Shown piece after piece: positions 1 to 11,936 of a DNA stretch of 64,000 nucleotides (position 1 is the first letter of the stretch; each line of letters begins with the position of its first letter). This DNA is from Dirofilaria immitis (lineage: Eukaryota; Nematoda; Chromadorea; Rhabditida; Onchocercidae). Position numbers and translations under genes: made by a program. The stretch covers positions 7,256,501-7,320,500 of the forward strand of contig JAKNDB010000087.1 in the NCBI GenBank assembly GCA_024305405.1. Direction: 5' to 3'. A model generated the notes under the pieces. That model was given only the letters and a program-made list of their open reading frames with translations, was not told the origin of the DNA and made no database searches.

Positions 1-1810
1 TTTTTCCTTTTTCTTTTTTGCTTCTTTACTTTTTAGTTAAATAATAAATTCTTTTAGGTAAAAAATGTTTTTAAATAAATTATTTTTCGAATAAAAAAAT
101 TTAGATTAGCTTCATTTCCTTTTCGGAGAATATTTTAATTTTTGATTTTTTAATTGAATAAAAAATGAAGAGAAAATGCATTGATTTTTTTTTTTGTTTT
201 TATCTTATCTTTTGAAATTAATGAATGGAATTCCATTTTTAATACAAATAAATAAATAATTCCATAATATTTATTAAAATTCAATTTTTAATCATCCAGG
301 ATTACATCTTAAAAATAACGATAATCGTTATCTAAATATTATAAGTAACTATCATATAATATCGTGATTATAATATAATATCATGATTATCTTTTATAAT
401 AATAATACTAGCTCTATCCGTAGCTATATTTACAACTTTATTAGTTTATGCACTAATGCTGTAAATATTTCGCAATATTTTGGTAATTGTTATGTAATGT
501 TTCCTATGATATTATTCCTAAAGTTATTTATCATTTGCAGTAATATTACAATCAGTTTATGTTAAATTAAAATATTTTAAGCATTCCATATCATCCCATA
601 TTATGTCATATCATTATTATCATTATTACGAACGAAACTCCACCAAATTCTTGATAACCCGTTTCAGATGATAACAATTTTCTAGTAATGATGATTAACT
701 TCTTGGTAATGATAATTACCCGGCAGTAGGAATCAAAATTAGTTCCCCGTTACATCTGATAATGATATTAAGATGACAACGATAATTATTCTTATCAACT
801 TCTATAAATTTGAACAAAAACATAAACATATAAAAACACAAAATTTCAATCCAAAATATCCAGCAATCAGGGTAAATAATGAAATATATTCAAAAATAAT
901 GATGATTACCACATTCTATGATTGCTATTATATCTGATGATGATGATGATCTAACAATCATATGATATTATAATTTTTATCACCATAACAAACTCCTAAT
1001 ATTATCAATTCAATAACATTATGAGTGAATAAGCTTATATTCAAGCATGCTACCAATGTAAATAACAATGGTAACAACTAACGAATATCGAATGCTGGAA
1101 GTTCACAGTGTAATATCGATAGCATATCACCGATATTTGAAGATAGATGAAGTTTCACTGTTGAAAGCATCAGTTATTGATTAAATCAATAAACAAATAG
1201 AATAATAGGAATCATTTCTCAGACATCTTAAGCCATAATCTCGATTTACAAAGTTCATACAAAATAGTAATACCCAAGTGCTGGAAAAATGCTTTCATCG
1301 AATATAACACGGATGATAGATCTTTCTATTAATGTAAAAAATCGATATCTAATATAATATTTATTATTTTAATTCCGTTTAAATGCATAAATTAATAACA
1401 ATTTCAATTTCATTATTAATAATTATTTCATTAATTTATTATCTTTTGTGCTAACACGATATTATTGTTTTATATATTTATTATATTAAAATATTCATTT
1501 ATTAAAAATAATTTTAAAAATAAAAATGGGCGAAATAATGCAAAACTTTAATGAACTTTTATATGAAAAAAAGGAAATTGTTTAATTTTATATTAATTAT
1601 GAAAAATAATCTTAATGTATAATAAATAAATAAGAAATGGTACTATAACATATAAAATGGAAAGAATGAATTATTTATCGATGGTTGTTATTTTAATTCA
1701 GAAATAAACGCAAAAAAGAAGAATATGCAAGGAAAAAGAAATTGAAATTAGTATTTAAGCCAAATTCAACTATTAAATTTATTATGCATAGAAAGAGGAA
1801 CAGAGGAATG

Positions 1811-1881
1811 AAGAGAAAGGAAAGAGACAGACAAAGAGAGAGGGAGAGAGAGAGGGAGGGAGAGAGAGAGAAGGAAAGAAG
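1811..1881. repeat. GA-rich purine tract
   Basis: Imperfect GA/GGA/GAAA repeats, all but four bases purine. ORFs on both strands here are low-complexity shadows. Confidence 0.9.
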
Positions 1882-4800
1882 TGATATGATACTTTCCTTT
1901 GCATATCATTTTTTATCATTTTTTTGCACAATAAATGAATATAAAAATATTGTAGTATATAATTGATCATTCAACAATAAATTGTATTTTGTTTATAATT
2001 CAATTTAATTGATTAAAACAAATTTATTTTACAACTAATTGACAAAAATTTATGAATTAGAAAAGCATAAATTTTAATTATCAATAAAGGTAATATGCAA
2101 TAATGATTATTCCCTTAAATGATAATGATAATAATAATAAGTAACAATGAGAATAAAAAAATTAAAAAAGTCTGAATAAGAAAGAGAACAGTATAAAAAT
2201 TAAAAATAATTTTAGTGTCAACAAGTAAATAATGTTATATAATACCGTATAATTTTATTGTATATTTTTTCATTCTAAGCAATATATCTCATAAATGGTT
2301 GAACAGCGTTTTTTTTTCCAAATATTATTTTGATAATAAAGGAATGTCAAAATACTATTTCAATAAGCATAAAAATGTTATCATTTGAAAAAACAATATG
2401 CATAGTTCTTCCATAAAGAATTAACTAATTGTATGCAATATTTGGTTATACACCTTAATAATAGTAATTTAAAAAAATTTTTAAACTATAATACAATGAT
2501 TTATTTTTATTCATTTAAAATGGGAAAACATTAAATTGAATAATGAAAATATTATCTATATATATGAAATAACACATATATTAAAAAGTTCAATAATTTA
2601 AACAAATTAACAAATGATTGGCCAAGTTAAAATTTCATTTACAAAAACTATTTCTTTTTTCCTATAATCAAAAAATTGCGATATATACAGGAAGTATCAT
2701 AAATGAGGAACAAATTAAAAAAATTCTTGTGTGATAATTAATTAATGTTAACGGCTTTAGTTGAAATTTAAATTCTTGTATCTTTTAAATTCAAATATTT
2801 AAGTTTATATCCATTAGTATGAATAATTATTAAAACAGAATAGTGGCAAAAGCTTGCGACGAAATCACTTCCTATCTGTAATTATAAAATCATTTGTTAT
2901 TTATGATTATTATATTCTCTACAAATAATATTTAGTAATTCGATTTAAATATTTTAATTAAAATTTGGCAAAATATCCTTCCATTCAAACAGTAACAATA
3001 ATGAAAAAATGCGTATAAATAAAAGGAAATAAATGAAACATAATGCAAATAATGATAACAAAACTTTAACGTTTGTGCTTAAATGCTTAAGAAATATTTT
3101 TCATTTATTATTTAGTAAAAAATTATACGAGAAATCATTAATGAAAGAATTTCAAATGTATAACAAGAAAAATGGAACCCTTTTTTCTTTTTATTAAATT
3201 TTTGAAATGTCACAACAAAATTATATTGTATTTGAAATAATAAAAAGATGAAATGATTAGTGTGAGAAGTGGAAAGGAAATTTGATATCAATGTGTTCGT
3301 TGAAATTTAAAGAGTATTATCATAAGATTATATTTTTTAATTTCATGAAGGTTATCAGCTAAAAATGAATGATATTTGGGGAATGAAATAGGACAAGTGT
3401 CCTTGGTTTGGATTCTACTCCTTCTTCTTCTAATTTCTCTTCATGGCTTCATAAAAATTAAATGAAAAATGAAATAAGACGAACGAATGGATAAAATAGA
3501 TGGAATAGATTGACAAATGGATTGGTAATGAAAAATGGTTATTTGCTACAGGCACGGAGCAAAATGAAAATTTACTACTTGAAAAGACCGAAAAATAAAA
3601 AAAAAAATTTTAACAAATAAGGCTAAATCATAACGGTCCAAGTTTCTCCTCTGATGATTGGCAAGTTCCAAATCAATTATTGGACTTTTTCTAGGAAAAA
3701 GAAAAAGATAAGATGAAATTATGCGATAGACGACACATCTTCAACCTTCAAAGGGTTAAAAAAAGAAAAGTCGCAAAAATTGAATGGAAAGTTGAAGGAC
3801 AATCAATGAAATCCTTTCCCTCATTTGTCAACATGAAGACGAAGAAAAATTACATCGGAAATAAAAATTCCTTTAAATGATCTTCAGATTTCTCACTAAC
3901 TTAGAAATGAATCATTTCTGGCATTTATGTACAATTTTTAAACTTCTTGTGATAAGACAAATGCTAAGAATCACTGCCGATAACTAACTGATAAGCCAAG
4001 GACAATTATTCATTTCTATTTTGTATTGAATCATTTCGACCTGATACTTTCAAAAATCCTTTCGCAAATATATATAGCCATGACATATACAAGTGGTTAA
4101 AGGAATAATTCGCCTTCAACAGAAGAATAGCCGAACAATTGATGTGTTAAGTTATTCAATTATAATTGATACACTAGAACCATTATTCGAAAGCTTCAAA
4201 TGATTTGAATAAAATAGTTTTCTCCTTTATGTTCATTCAATTTTAAAAATTTGATGAAACTTTCATAGACGAAATTGGAGGAAAAGAAAAAAGTTACCAA
4301 AATTTTTATAAAAATTTAAAATTTTCAGATATTATTATTTATTATTGCATGCATATGTAATGCATGAAAAAAAGGGCAAAAAAATAAAACTTTTTGAGAA
4401 AAATTTGATTTATTTCCTCATATTAGACAAATTAAATATAATAATTATTGAAAAATTTAGTTAAATGATAGAAGATATAAAAGAGAAAGTAATGAGAATA
4501 AAACAAAATAGAAATAAGAGATTTTTTTTTATTATTTCAATAAATTTTATAACTTTACATTCAATAACTAATTCATTTTCCATGCTATTATACTTATTCA
4601 TTTATTTTTTTATTAATATTATTTAAACTTAATTACAAGTTTAAGATAACTAATTTAAACTAAAAATTTGCAAATTCCAACTCTCATCTAATGAAATTTG
4701 AAGAGTTATTGCTGCGAAAAATTTCTGATTTCTTTATGATTAATTGAAAAATGATTAATCAAATTCTGAGAATTGAAATGATGCAAGTATTAAATATTCG

Positions 4801-5236
4801 ATGTAGTAAAATGCATGTAATAATTTGTATTACAATTATGCTTATCATTGATACCGTTATCAAAACTATTCCAAAGCTTAGCACACAAATAATTCCAATA
4901 ATTCAGAAGAAGAATTAACTAGCACAGCAAGATTAAAGACTAATATTTTTATATTTGTGAGTAATTTATGAATGCATATGTAAACAAAAGAAATAATAAA
5001 TGATAAAAATAAATTAATTTCTTTAGGAAATAGGGGTTATTCAAGTTACAAATAAATCTAGAAATCAGCATTATTCAACTTTAATCATAATCATAATTAA
5101 TAATAACATAATAGTTAGTATATGGTGGATAAAATTTCATATCAGTAAGAATATCATTTGGCAAGAATTCTTCGTAATTACTAATATATTTCATCAAACT
5201 AGTAAAATAAACTAATCCGGGATAATTAATTATTCC

Positions 5237-5305
5237 AATTCTTTTTAAAGGAGTAAAAAGAAAGTGAAAATAATTCTTTTAAAGGAGTAAAAAGAAAGTA
5301 AAAAT
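5237..5305. repeat. tandem duplication, about 2 x 35 bp
   Basis: The unit AATTCTTTTTAAAGGAGTAA and the next 15 bases is repeated at 5272-5305, with one T fewer and a G/A change. Confidence 0.9.
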
Positions 5306-6631
5306 AAAGATGAAAATATAAATAATACAAAGTTTAGATTATAGCAAGAGTGAATAACACATATATTATTATCAATCAATCTAATCAATTAATAGCAATA
5401 AAATCGAATAATATTTTAACTGAATAATCAAAAACAAAATAAAAGAAATGAAATTTTGAGAAAAGATTGGTCCAATGATAAATTAGTATTACAAAAGCAT
5501 TCATATCAAATATCAATGGAATGAATGATAGACACACGGTCGATTTGCCTTCATTTTATAATTTAAAAATGTATCGATAAAAGAGGAACAAGGAAAAGGA
5601 GAGAGAAAGGATGGGCATTATAATTGAATGATACGATGTATGGGGTGTTTTAAGCTTTTCCTTTTCCTAGCTTTTCCATTCATAAAAAGCAAATCGATCT
5701 GAATCAACTAATATTGATGATCGAAATGTCACTGACACCATCAGTACTATCACCATTACTGTCACTAATGTCATCACTGCTGTCATCATTAATATTATTT
5801 CAATAATGAATTCTTTGACAAACATTTTCATCCATGATTGATTACGATACCATGAACTGAGAGCCTATCATCGATTCGATCATCAAACAATTGTCTTACT
5901 AATATATCACTTAATTATTAAATTATTTGTAATCATATATCATTATCGTCATCATTGCCATTATCATTATATCAATTAGATGAGATGAGTAAATGAAGAG
6001 ATCGATTTGAAATGAGAAAACGGTAGAGAAAAAGACGAAAAATAATTAATGAATAAAATTGTTAAACAAATTTTTTTATCCTTTTAAATTTTCCTTTTCA
6101 TTATGATACATTAATATTGTGCTGTATAAGTTACTTATTATTTTTTATATTAAGCTCGTTTAATTACAGAAAAGACCATTGATAAGGATTTAATTAAAAC
6201 TTAGGTTTTGCTATATTTTTAGATTATCACATATTTGGCCAGTTGAACTTAGCCAACAAATATATGAATCAAAGGAAAAGATTAACTTATTAGATGGAGA
6301 GATTAGAGGAAATAAATGATGAAAATGTTTATGCGAAATGGTATATCAGATAAATTTGAATAAAATAAATTAATTTCAACTGAATGAATATTTATCTTTT
6401 TCATTCTTTTTGGATAACGTAGGAATAAATTCGAAATAAATTTTAAAGCAGAAAAAAGATTAAAACAATTACATCATATTATAATTATATTCGTTTTATT
6501 GGTATTTAAAATTGCTTAAATATTTCAAATTACCATAAGATGGAAGGCGTGGTTTACGTGAGTAATTTTACATTGATAATTTTAATCATTTATCATTAAT
6601 CATCGATTATTTCGATAAATAAACGTGTAAG

Positions 6632-6633
<2 letters not shown>

Positions 6634-6689
<56 letters not shown>
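6634..6689. repeat. GA dinucleotide microsatellite, 28 units
   Basis: An uninterrupted AG run of 56 bases, the cleanest dinucleotide repeat in the window. Confidence 0.97.
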
Positions 6690-6692
<3 letters not shown>

Positions 6693-8077
6693 AATTGTTA
6701 ATTTTGATGGGATGATATAACGCATCATTTTTACTTCTTCATCTTCCATCTCCTATCCTATTTTAATTAACTTTCTCATCTATGCTTCATTTCATGTCTG
6801 TCAAGGTCGTTTTCATTTCTTTCATTTTATCTTTTTCATATTTTTTCAACCAGATGAAAATATTTTGCAAAAATTATTTTTCTCACTTAAATAATAATTA
6901 ATATTAGAATTAAAGATGATCTCTGCATGTATTAATAATTTATTTTAAATAAATATTTCAATATGATATGTTATCGGTGTTCAATGATATTAGATTGTTA
7001 TTTTTAGAAATATCAAGAATAATAGCAATAATAGTAATAGTATTATTAGTAATAATAATAATAGTTGCAAATTAGTCACTAATATTACCACTAACTTCAT
7101 TGCATGCACCATCATTTTACAATTATCAAGATTAAGACATTGATAACGATAAATAATTTATAACTGATTTCAAATCAATAAATAGTGATAATGGTAAAAA
7201 TTAAAGACCTGATAAAAAAATATTAAAGATCTGAGAAAATTCTTAATCGAATATTAATCTATAGATATATCTAAGGATAAATATTTTATAGATAAAATTT
7301 CAGAAAGGCCTTAGCAATCTATCATTGTTCCGAAAATTTCTATTAAATGTTATTTCCATCGTTTCTTCCTCTTTTTTTTTAATCAATCTCTCTTCTTTTT
7401 TGTTTTATATGAACACTTTTTTAAAGTAATTATCTCGAAGACGGTAGCATTCAAAATATTCCCAACGAGTAATTTTTAAAAATTATGCTTAATAGAATTT
7501 CTAAAAGCAAAAAGGATTATCAGATACTGTCATCTAATCTTAGACAATAAAGATGACGATAAAAATGAAAATATGAAATTAAAAATTATTAATTTCGTCC
7601 CCTCTGTAATCATTTCCCAAAAAAGTGTATTAAAAAATATACTTACATCTTTTCATCTAAATCGTTTAAACGAATTATTTAAAAATTCGCTTTTCAACAT
7701 CTCATAGAATTTGTGTTTTAAAAACATTTATCATTCATATTTACTAAAATTTCAGATTTTTGAATGTTATTTCTAATTTCACTTCACTTTTGAACATAAT
7801 CGAATTCTTTAGCTATTAAAGATTCCATCGTCCTCTACTACTAATCCTTTTTCCATACTGATTCTTATCATTTGTTTGTTTTTAATACAAAATTAATTAA
7901 TGTATCGTAAATATGTTATTTAAAATTAATAAATATATATTATTAAAAAAAAATCTTAATGATAATTTTCAAAATTTTGAAATTCCGAAGAAAGTACGCA
8001 TTATATAAGAAATTTTTACTTCATAACTTATATTAGTAATGATGAAATTGGCTATAATGGAAAGAAATATCGTAAAG

Positions 8078-8104
<27 letters not shown>
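8078..8104. repeat. TA microsatellite
   Basis: Uninterrupted AT alternation, 27 bases. Confidence 0.95.
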
Positions 8105-8109
<5 letters not shown>

Positions 8110-10356
8110 CATACTGCGCAGAGAAATAAAATGATTAATAATGAATTCAATTTTATTAATCTATTTTTGAATATTGCATAAAACTTCAATTTCTTTGTAC
8201 TTATGCAGAATTCAAAATATAAAAATTTTCCTATTCCTAATATGTAATTTTAATAAACTTTAAGTTATTCATTACAATTTTTATAAAAAATCTAAAAATA
8301 AGTAACAATAAAGCTTAATGTTATGTTATCAATTGAAATAGATAACGAAAATTGATCGGAAACAACAAAATAAGGGTTATAATAAAAAATTAAAAATAAT
8401 AAAAATGTATTGTAATTTTATTTAAATATTAATTTGATTGTTTCAAAATTAGCTTTATTTCGAGAATTGTTTTATTGATTTTCTATACCTAATCAATTAG
8501 CCACAAAAATTGGATTTCATAAATTTGATAATCCGTTAGGAGTTGTTTTATTTTTCTATCAAAATGAAAAATAATAAAAGTGAGAAAGGAAATGAATGGA
8601 AGAATTGGAGAGGAGAAAAGGTAGAATTAATGAAATTGTTTAAATAATTTTTTTAGTGACAACAAAGTTTAAATTCATAAAAATTAGATAACAATTCAAG
8701 GATATTTTAAGAGTTTTGAATTATTTACGAATAATTTTTGATATTATTTCTATTAATTATAATTTAAAATTACTTTATTATAACTACATCGATATATTTT
8801 ATTCGAAAATTCATACTGAAGGCCAAGAATAAAAATGATATGGACATTCATTGAAAAAATTTTAGTTATTGTTTTTATAAATCAAAATTTTTGCTAAAAT
8901 TTTATAAATAGCACAAAAATTTCATTAATATTAAAATAACACCGAATTTTGATGGTAAATAAAAAATCGATGATAAGGATGATTATATTGGAAGCAAAAG
9001 TATGATGATGTTGTGGATAAAACAGAATGAAAAAAATTTCAAATGAAAAATTCAAATTTCAAATTATGATACATTTTAAAATTCGCATCGTTTTGCTCGT
9101 TAATATCAAATTTAACAGACGGGAATTGAATTTCACATTATTCTAGTAATTGAAGCATCAGTAATGATAATATAATATTATATCAATGATGATAGTAATT
9201 AATATTAGCAACAGTAGCAATGTTATATTAATAGTAATTAACCTTTTCATTTCAAAAAGCGATTCAACAAAATGAAAAATTTAATGATTCCGATCATGAT
9301 AAAGCAAGATTGACGATAATAATAAGAAATCAAAATTTGTTAGATGCGTAGAAATTTTAATTAATGGAAAAAGTGGATGCGAAATTCTTTCGCAGTATTA
9401 TTAATTACTGGAATTAATAAATGATTAGTTTTTACTTCATTTTTAATTCATTTGCATTAAATCAATTTATAAGAAATTGGATGGTAGTTTTAGCATGGTG
9501 TAAGAAATGAAGATAATCTTTTTCTAGAGATATTATAATTTCAATTTTAAATAATCTTAAAAATTGCTCCAAATAATCTGCGAATCTCGAAAGATTATAT
9601 CTTGTTTTGAATCGTATTTTAAAATTTCAGTTCGGGTATGTCTATTTCAGATTATATGTTATATAAATATTGAAGTTTAATTAAAAAATTTTTTGATTTA
9701 CTGAAAATTGATGGCAAACTTTAGGATAAAGAAAATAAATTAAAATTGCATAATTTCGTCTTCAACAAGACATGGTATTAAATATCTTAAGCTTTTCCGA
9801 TTAATTATGGGAAATAATCGATTAAAATTGATCAATTGCGTAATTCAGTTGATAAGTTTTACATGAAAGTTAAAAAGAAATATCAGTATATGCATATTTA
9901 TTATAACATTAATTTTTCTTACTGATAAAGCTTCAATTAACAAAATTTCAATTAATAAAACAATAAGAAACCATTGTTCTTGTTAACGGAAATATTACGT
10001 AAAAAGATAAATAAAGCAATAATTTATATAAAATTATTATTAGCTATTAAATGCGAAATAAACGGTCAATAAAACGTACACTTTTATTTCTTTATTCGCT
10101 AATTTTGCCGAAATTTTTATCTATAATTTCCATTCATAAATTAATACTTGAAATTTTATCACAAAAATTTTACCACATTTTTACTCTCCCAGAGCATGAT
10201 AATACTTATGATTTTGACAAGAAAATTATGATTCTAAAATCTCGATAAGATCATTAAATAAATTCGACCGATATATTTGTGCCAACAGGTAAGCATGCAA
10301 TGAACCGATGAAACATTACACAGTTACAATATTCAAATGATTATGTAACTGCTTAC

Positions 10357-10386
10357 CTGGTCTATGTTGCGCTGCTACATCTGATT
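10357..10386 (-). CDS. ptp-3: exon 17: symmetric 30-nt (or 24-nt) microexon, FN4-FN5 linker
   Basis: Codes for ESDVAAQHRP and a split Gly, or DVAAQHRP if the second acceptor is used (AGs at 10387 and 10381, six bases apart, both in frame). The donor GTAAGC after CCAG is strong. It follows KTDED, where vertebrate LAR starts its FN4-FN5 linker. Entry and exit are phase 1, so it can be skipped. It is too short for homology to prove; the donor and phase are the evidence. Confidence 0.6.
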
Positions 10387-11895
10387 CTTGAATTTAAATT
10401 AATTAAAAATTTTTTTCACTTTTATAATTTAATTTAATCGTTCCCTCAAAATCACTTTGGTTCAAAAACGATGCGGAATTTTTAAAACTGATTTAAAGAA
10501 AATTTTATGTAACAATTTAATCATCACTAAAATCTCATAACAAATTTTAAGATATTTAAAGTTTCAATAATTGCGTATACATTAAATGGATATGGATTTT
10601 TGATTAGCAGGCTTTATAATACAAAATTTGATAAATCGAATGTAATGATGTGATATGATATGATACGATATAATAATATATGACATTATTTTTATTAAGC
10701 TATTAATATATTAATAGCATCGAGAAAATAATCAAGAGTAGAAAGTGTAAAGAAAATAGTCAAAAGTGCAAAAGCATGCAAATTGCAAAGCTGCAAAACA
10801 ATACCAACCATCTTCGTCAGTCTTCTCTTGTTCCGGTTCACTTCCAGGTCCGTAACCTATATCGGTACCGGCTGCAACACTTACTTCATATATCGTATGT
10901 GGATTTAATCCCTTGATAATCGCGCTATCGCCTAATACGGCGTCCTGAATTATTTCCAGCCATCGCTTTTCACTTTTTCACTTTTTCCGGATAATGATTC
11001 TTCATCGTCTTCATCACTTCGCCATATCTTACTGCGATCCGTTTCATTCTTTGCCAAAATTGGACGCCAACGTATCAGGTAATTCAGAATTTTGCCTTTA
11101 TTATATTCTATCAATGGCGCTTTCCAACGAATAAACAAAGAATGTGACGAAAGCGCTTTTAGCATAAGAATTTTCGGTGCAACTGTCGGAACTGTAATAA
11201 AACAACGGCAAACAACTCAACTCGACCATACACACAAACGTACAGTTACTATAAATTAATTTTTAATTAAAACTGAAAATAGGAATCAATGTAAATCTTT
11301 GCAATTAATAAATTTTGCACGGCTAATTAAATATGACTAAAACAAAAACACAAATAATTTTACATACACAGAATAATACATGCAAATATAAAACTGAAGA
11401 ATATCATCCACTAATTATTCTATTATCATCCCATTGGCTATTTAATGGTAGATTAATTTTAAAAGCAAAAAAAAAGATATAAATATTTATATATATATAT
11501 ATATGTAATACAGTAATGAAGAAAAAATCTATTTAATGAAACGATAAGAAATATGTGTTATCAAATTAATCAGTATATTCATATTTATCATAAAATAAGA
11601 ACCAAATAAAAGGACTGATAAATATTTGATAAAAATACTCAAACTACTAATTAATTCTTTAAAAATTTTTGGAAAAATTTAAAATTATTGAATTTCTTAC
11701 CATTTTGATGTGTTTTAACAGTAACATCTGCACAAAATGCGCCAATACCTCTTGCTGATCGAGCTGCTACTCTACAATAATTAACTATATTTATATTTAA
11801 ATACACGTAAAATAATAATTAAATGCATTCAAATATTAGTGCAAAATAATAATTAATCATATTTAAATATTGGCATAAAATAGTAATTAATTATA

Positions 11896-11936
<41 letters not shown>

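Larger units (their letters stand above)
1..10356. other. no exon recognised; probably the start of a very long intron after FN4
   Basis: Exon 17 ends in a strong donor, so the gene must continue to lower coordinates, but I find no FN5 to FN8, transmembrane or phosphatase sequence here. The stretch holds AT-rich DNA, degenerate ATC/GAT repeats (600-960, 5700-5990), a purine tract (1811-1881), a pure GA microsatellite (6634-6689), a TA microsatellite (8078-8104) and a 35-bp duplication (5237-5305). The only ORF of 60 codons or more on the gene's strand overlaps the purine tract and looks like chance. Confidence 0.6.

Noticed and set aside
1742..1970. ORFs on both strands over the purine tract
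   Set aside because: They are long Arg/Glu or Leu/Ser/Pro runs produced by GA repeats and lack any protein character.
6541..6572. Plus-strand ATG with GTGAGT donor (MEGVVY)
   Set aside because: A six-codon first exon cannot be supported without a downstream partner.
10801..10808. Alternative exon 16 donor (GTATTG, exon end 10805)
   Set aside because: It leaves phase 2, and joining to exon 17 then gives an early stop. The GTTGGT donor at 10808 gives an open, LAR-like join.
10982..10986. This T5 run as the site of the FN4 frame break
   Set aside because: Adding a base here brings TGA into frame; only the run at 10974-10978 restores FN4.
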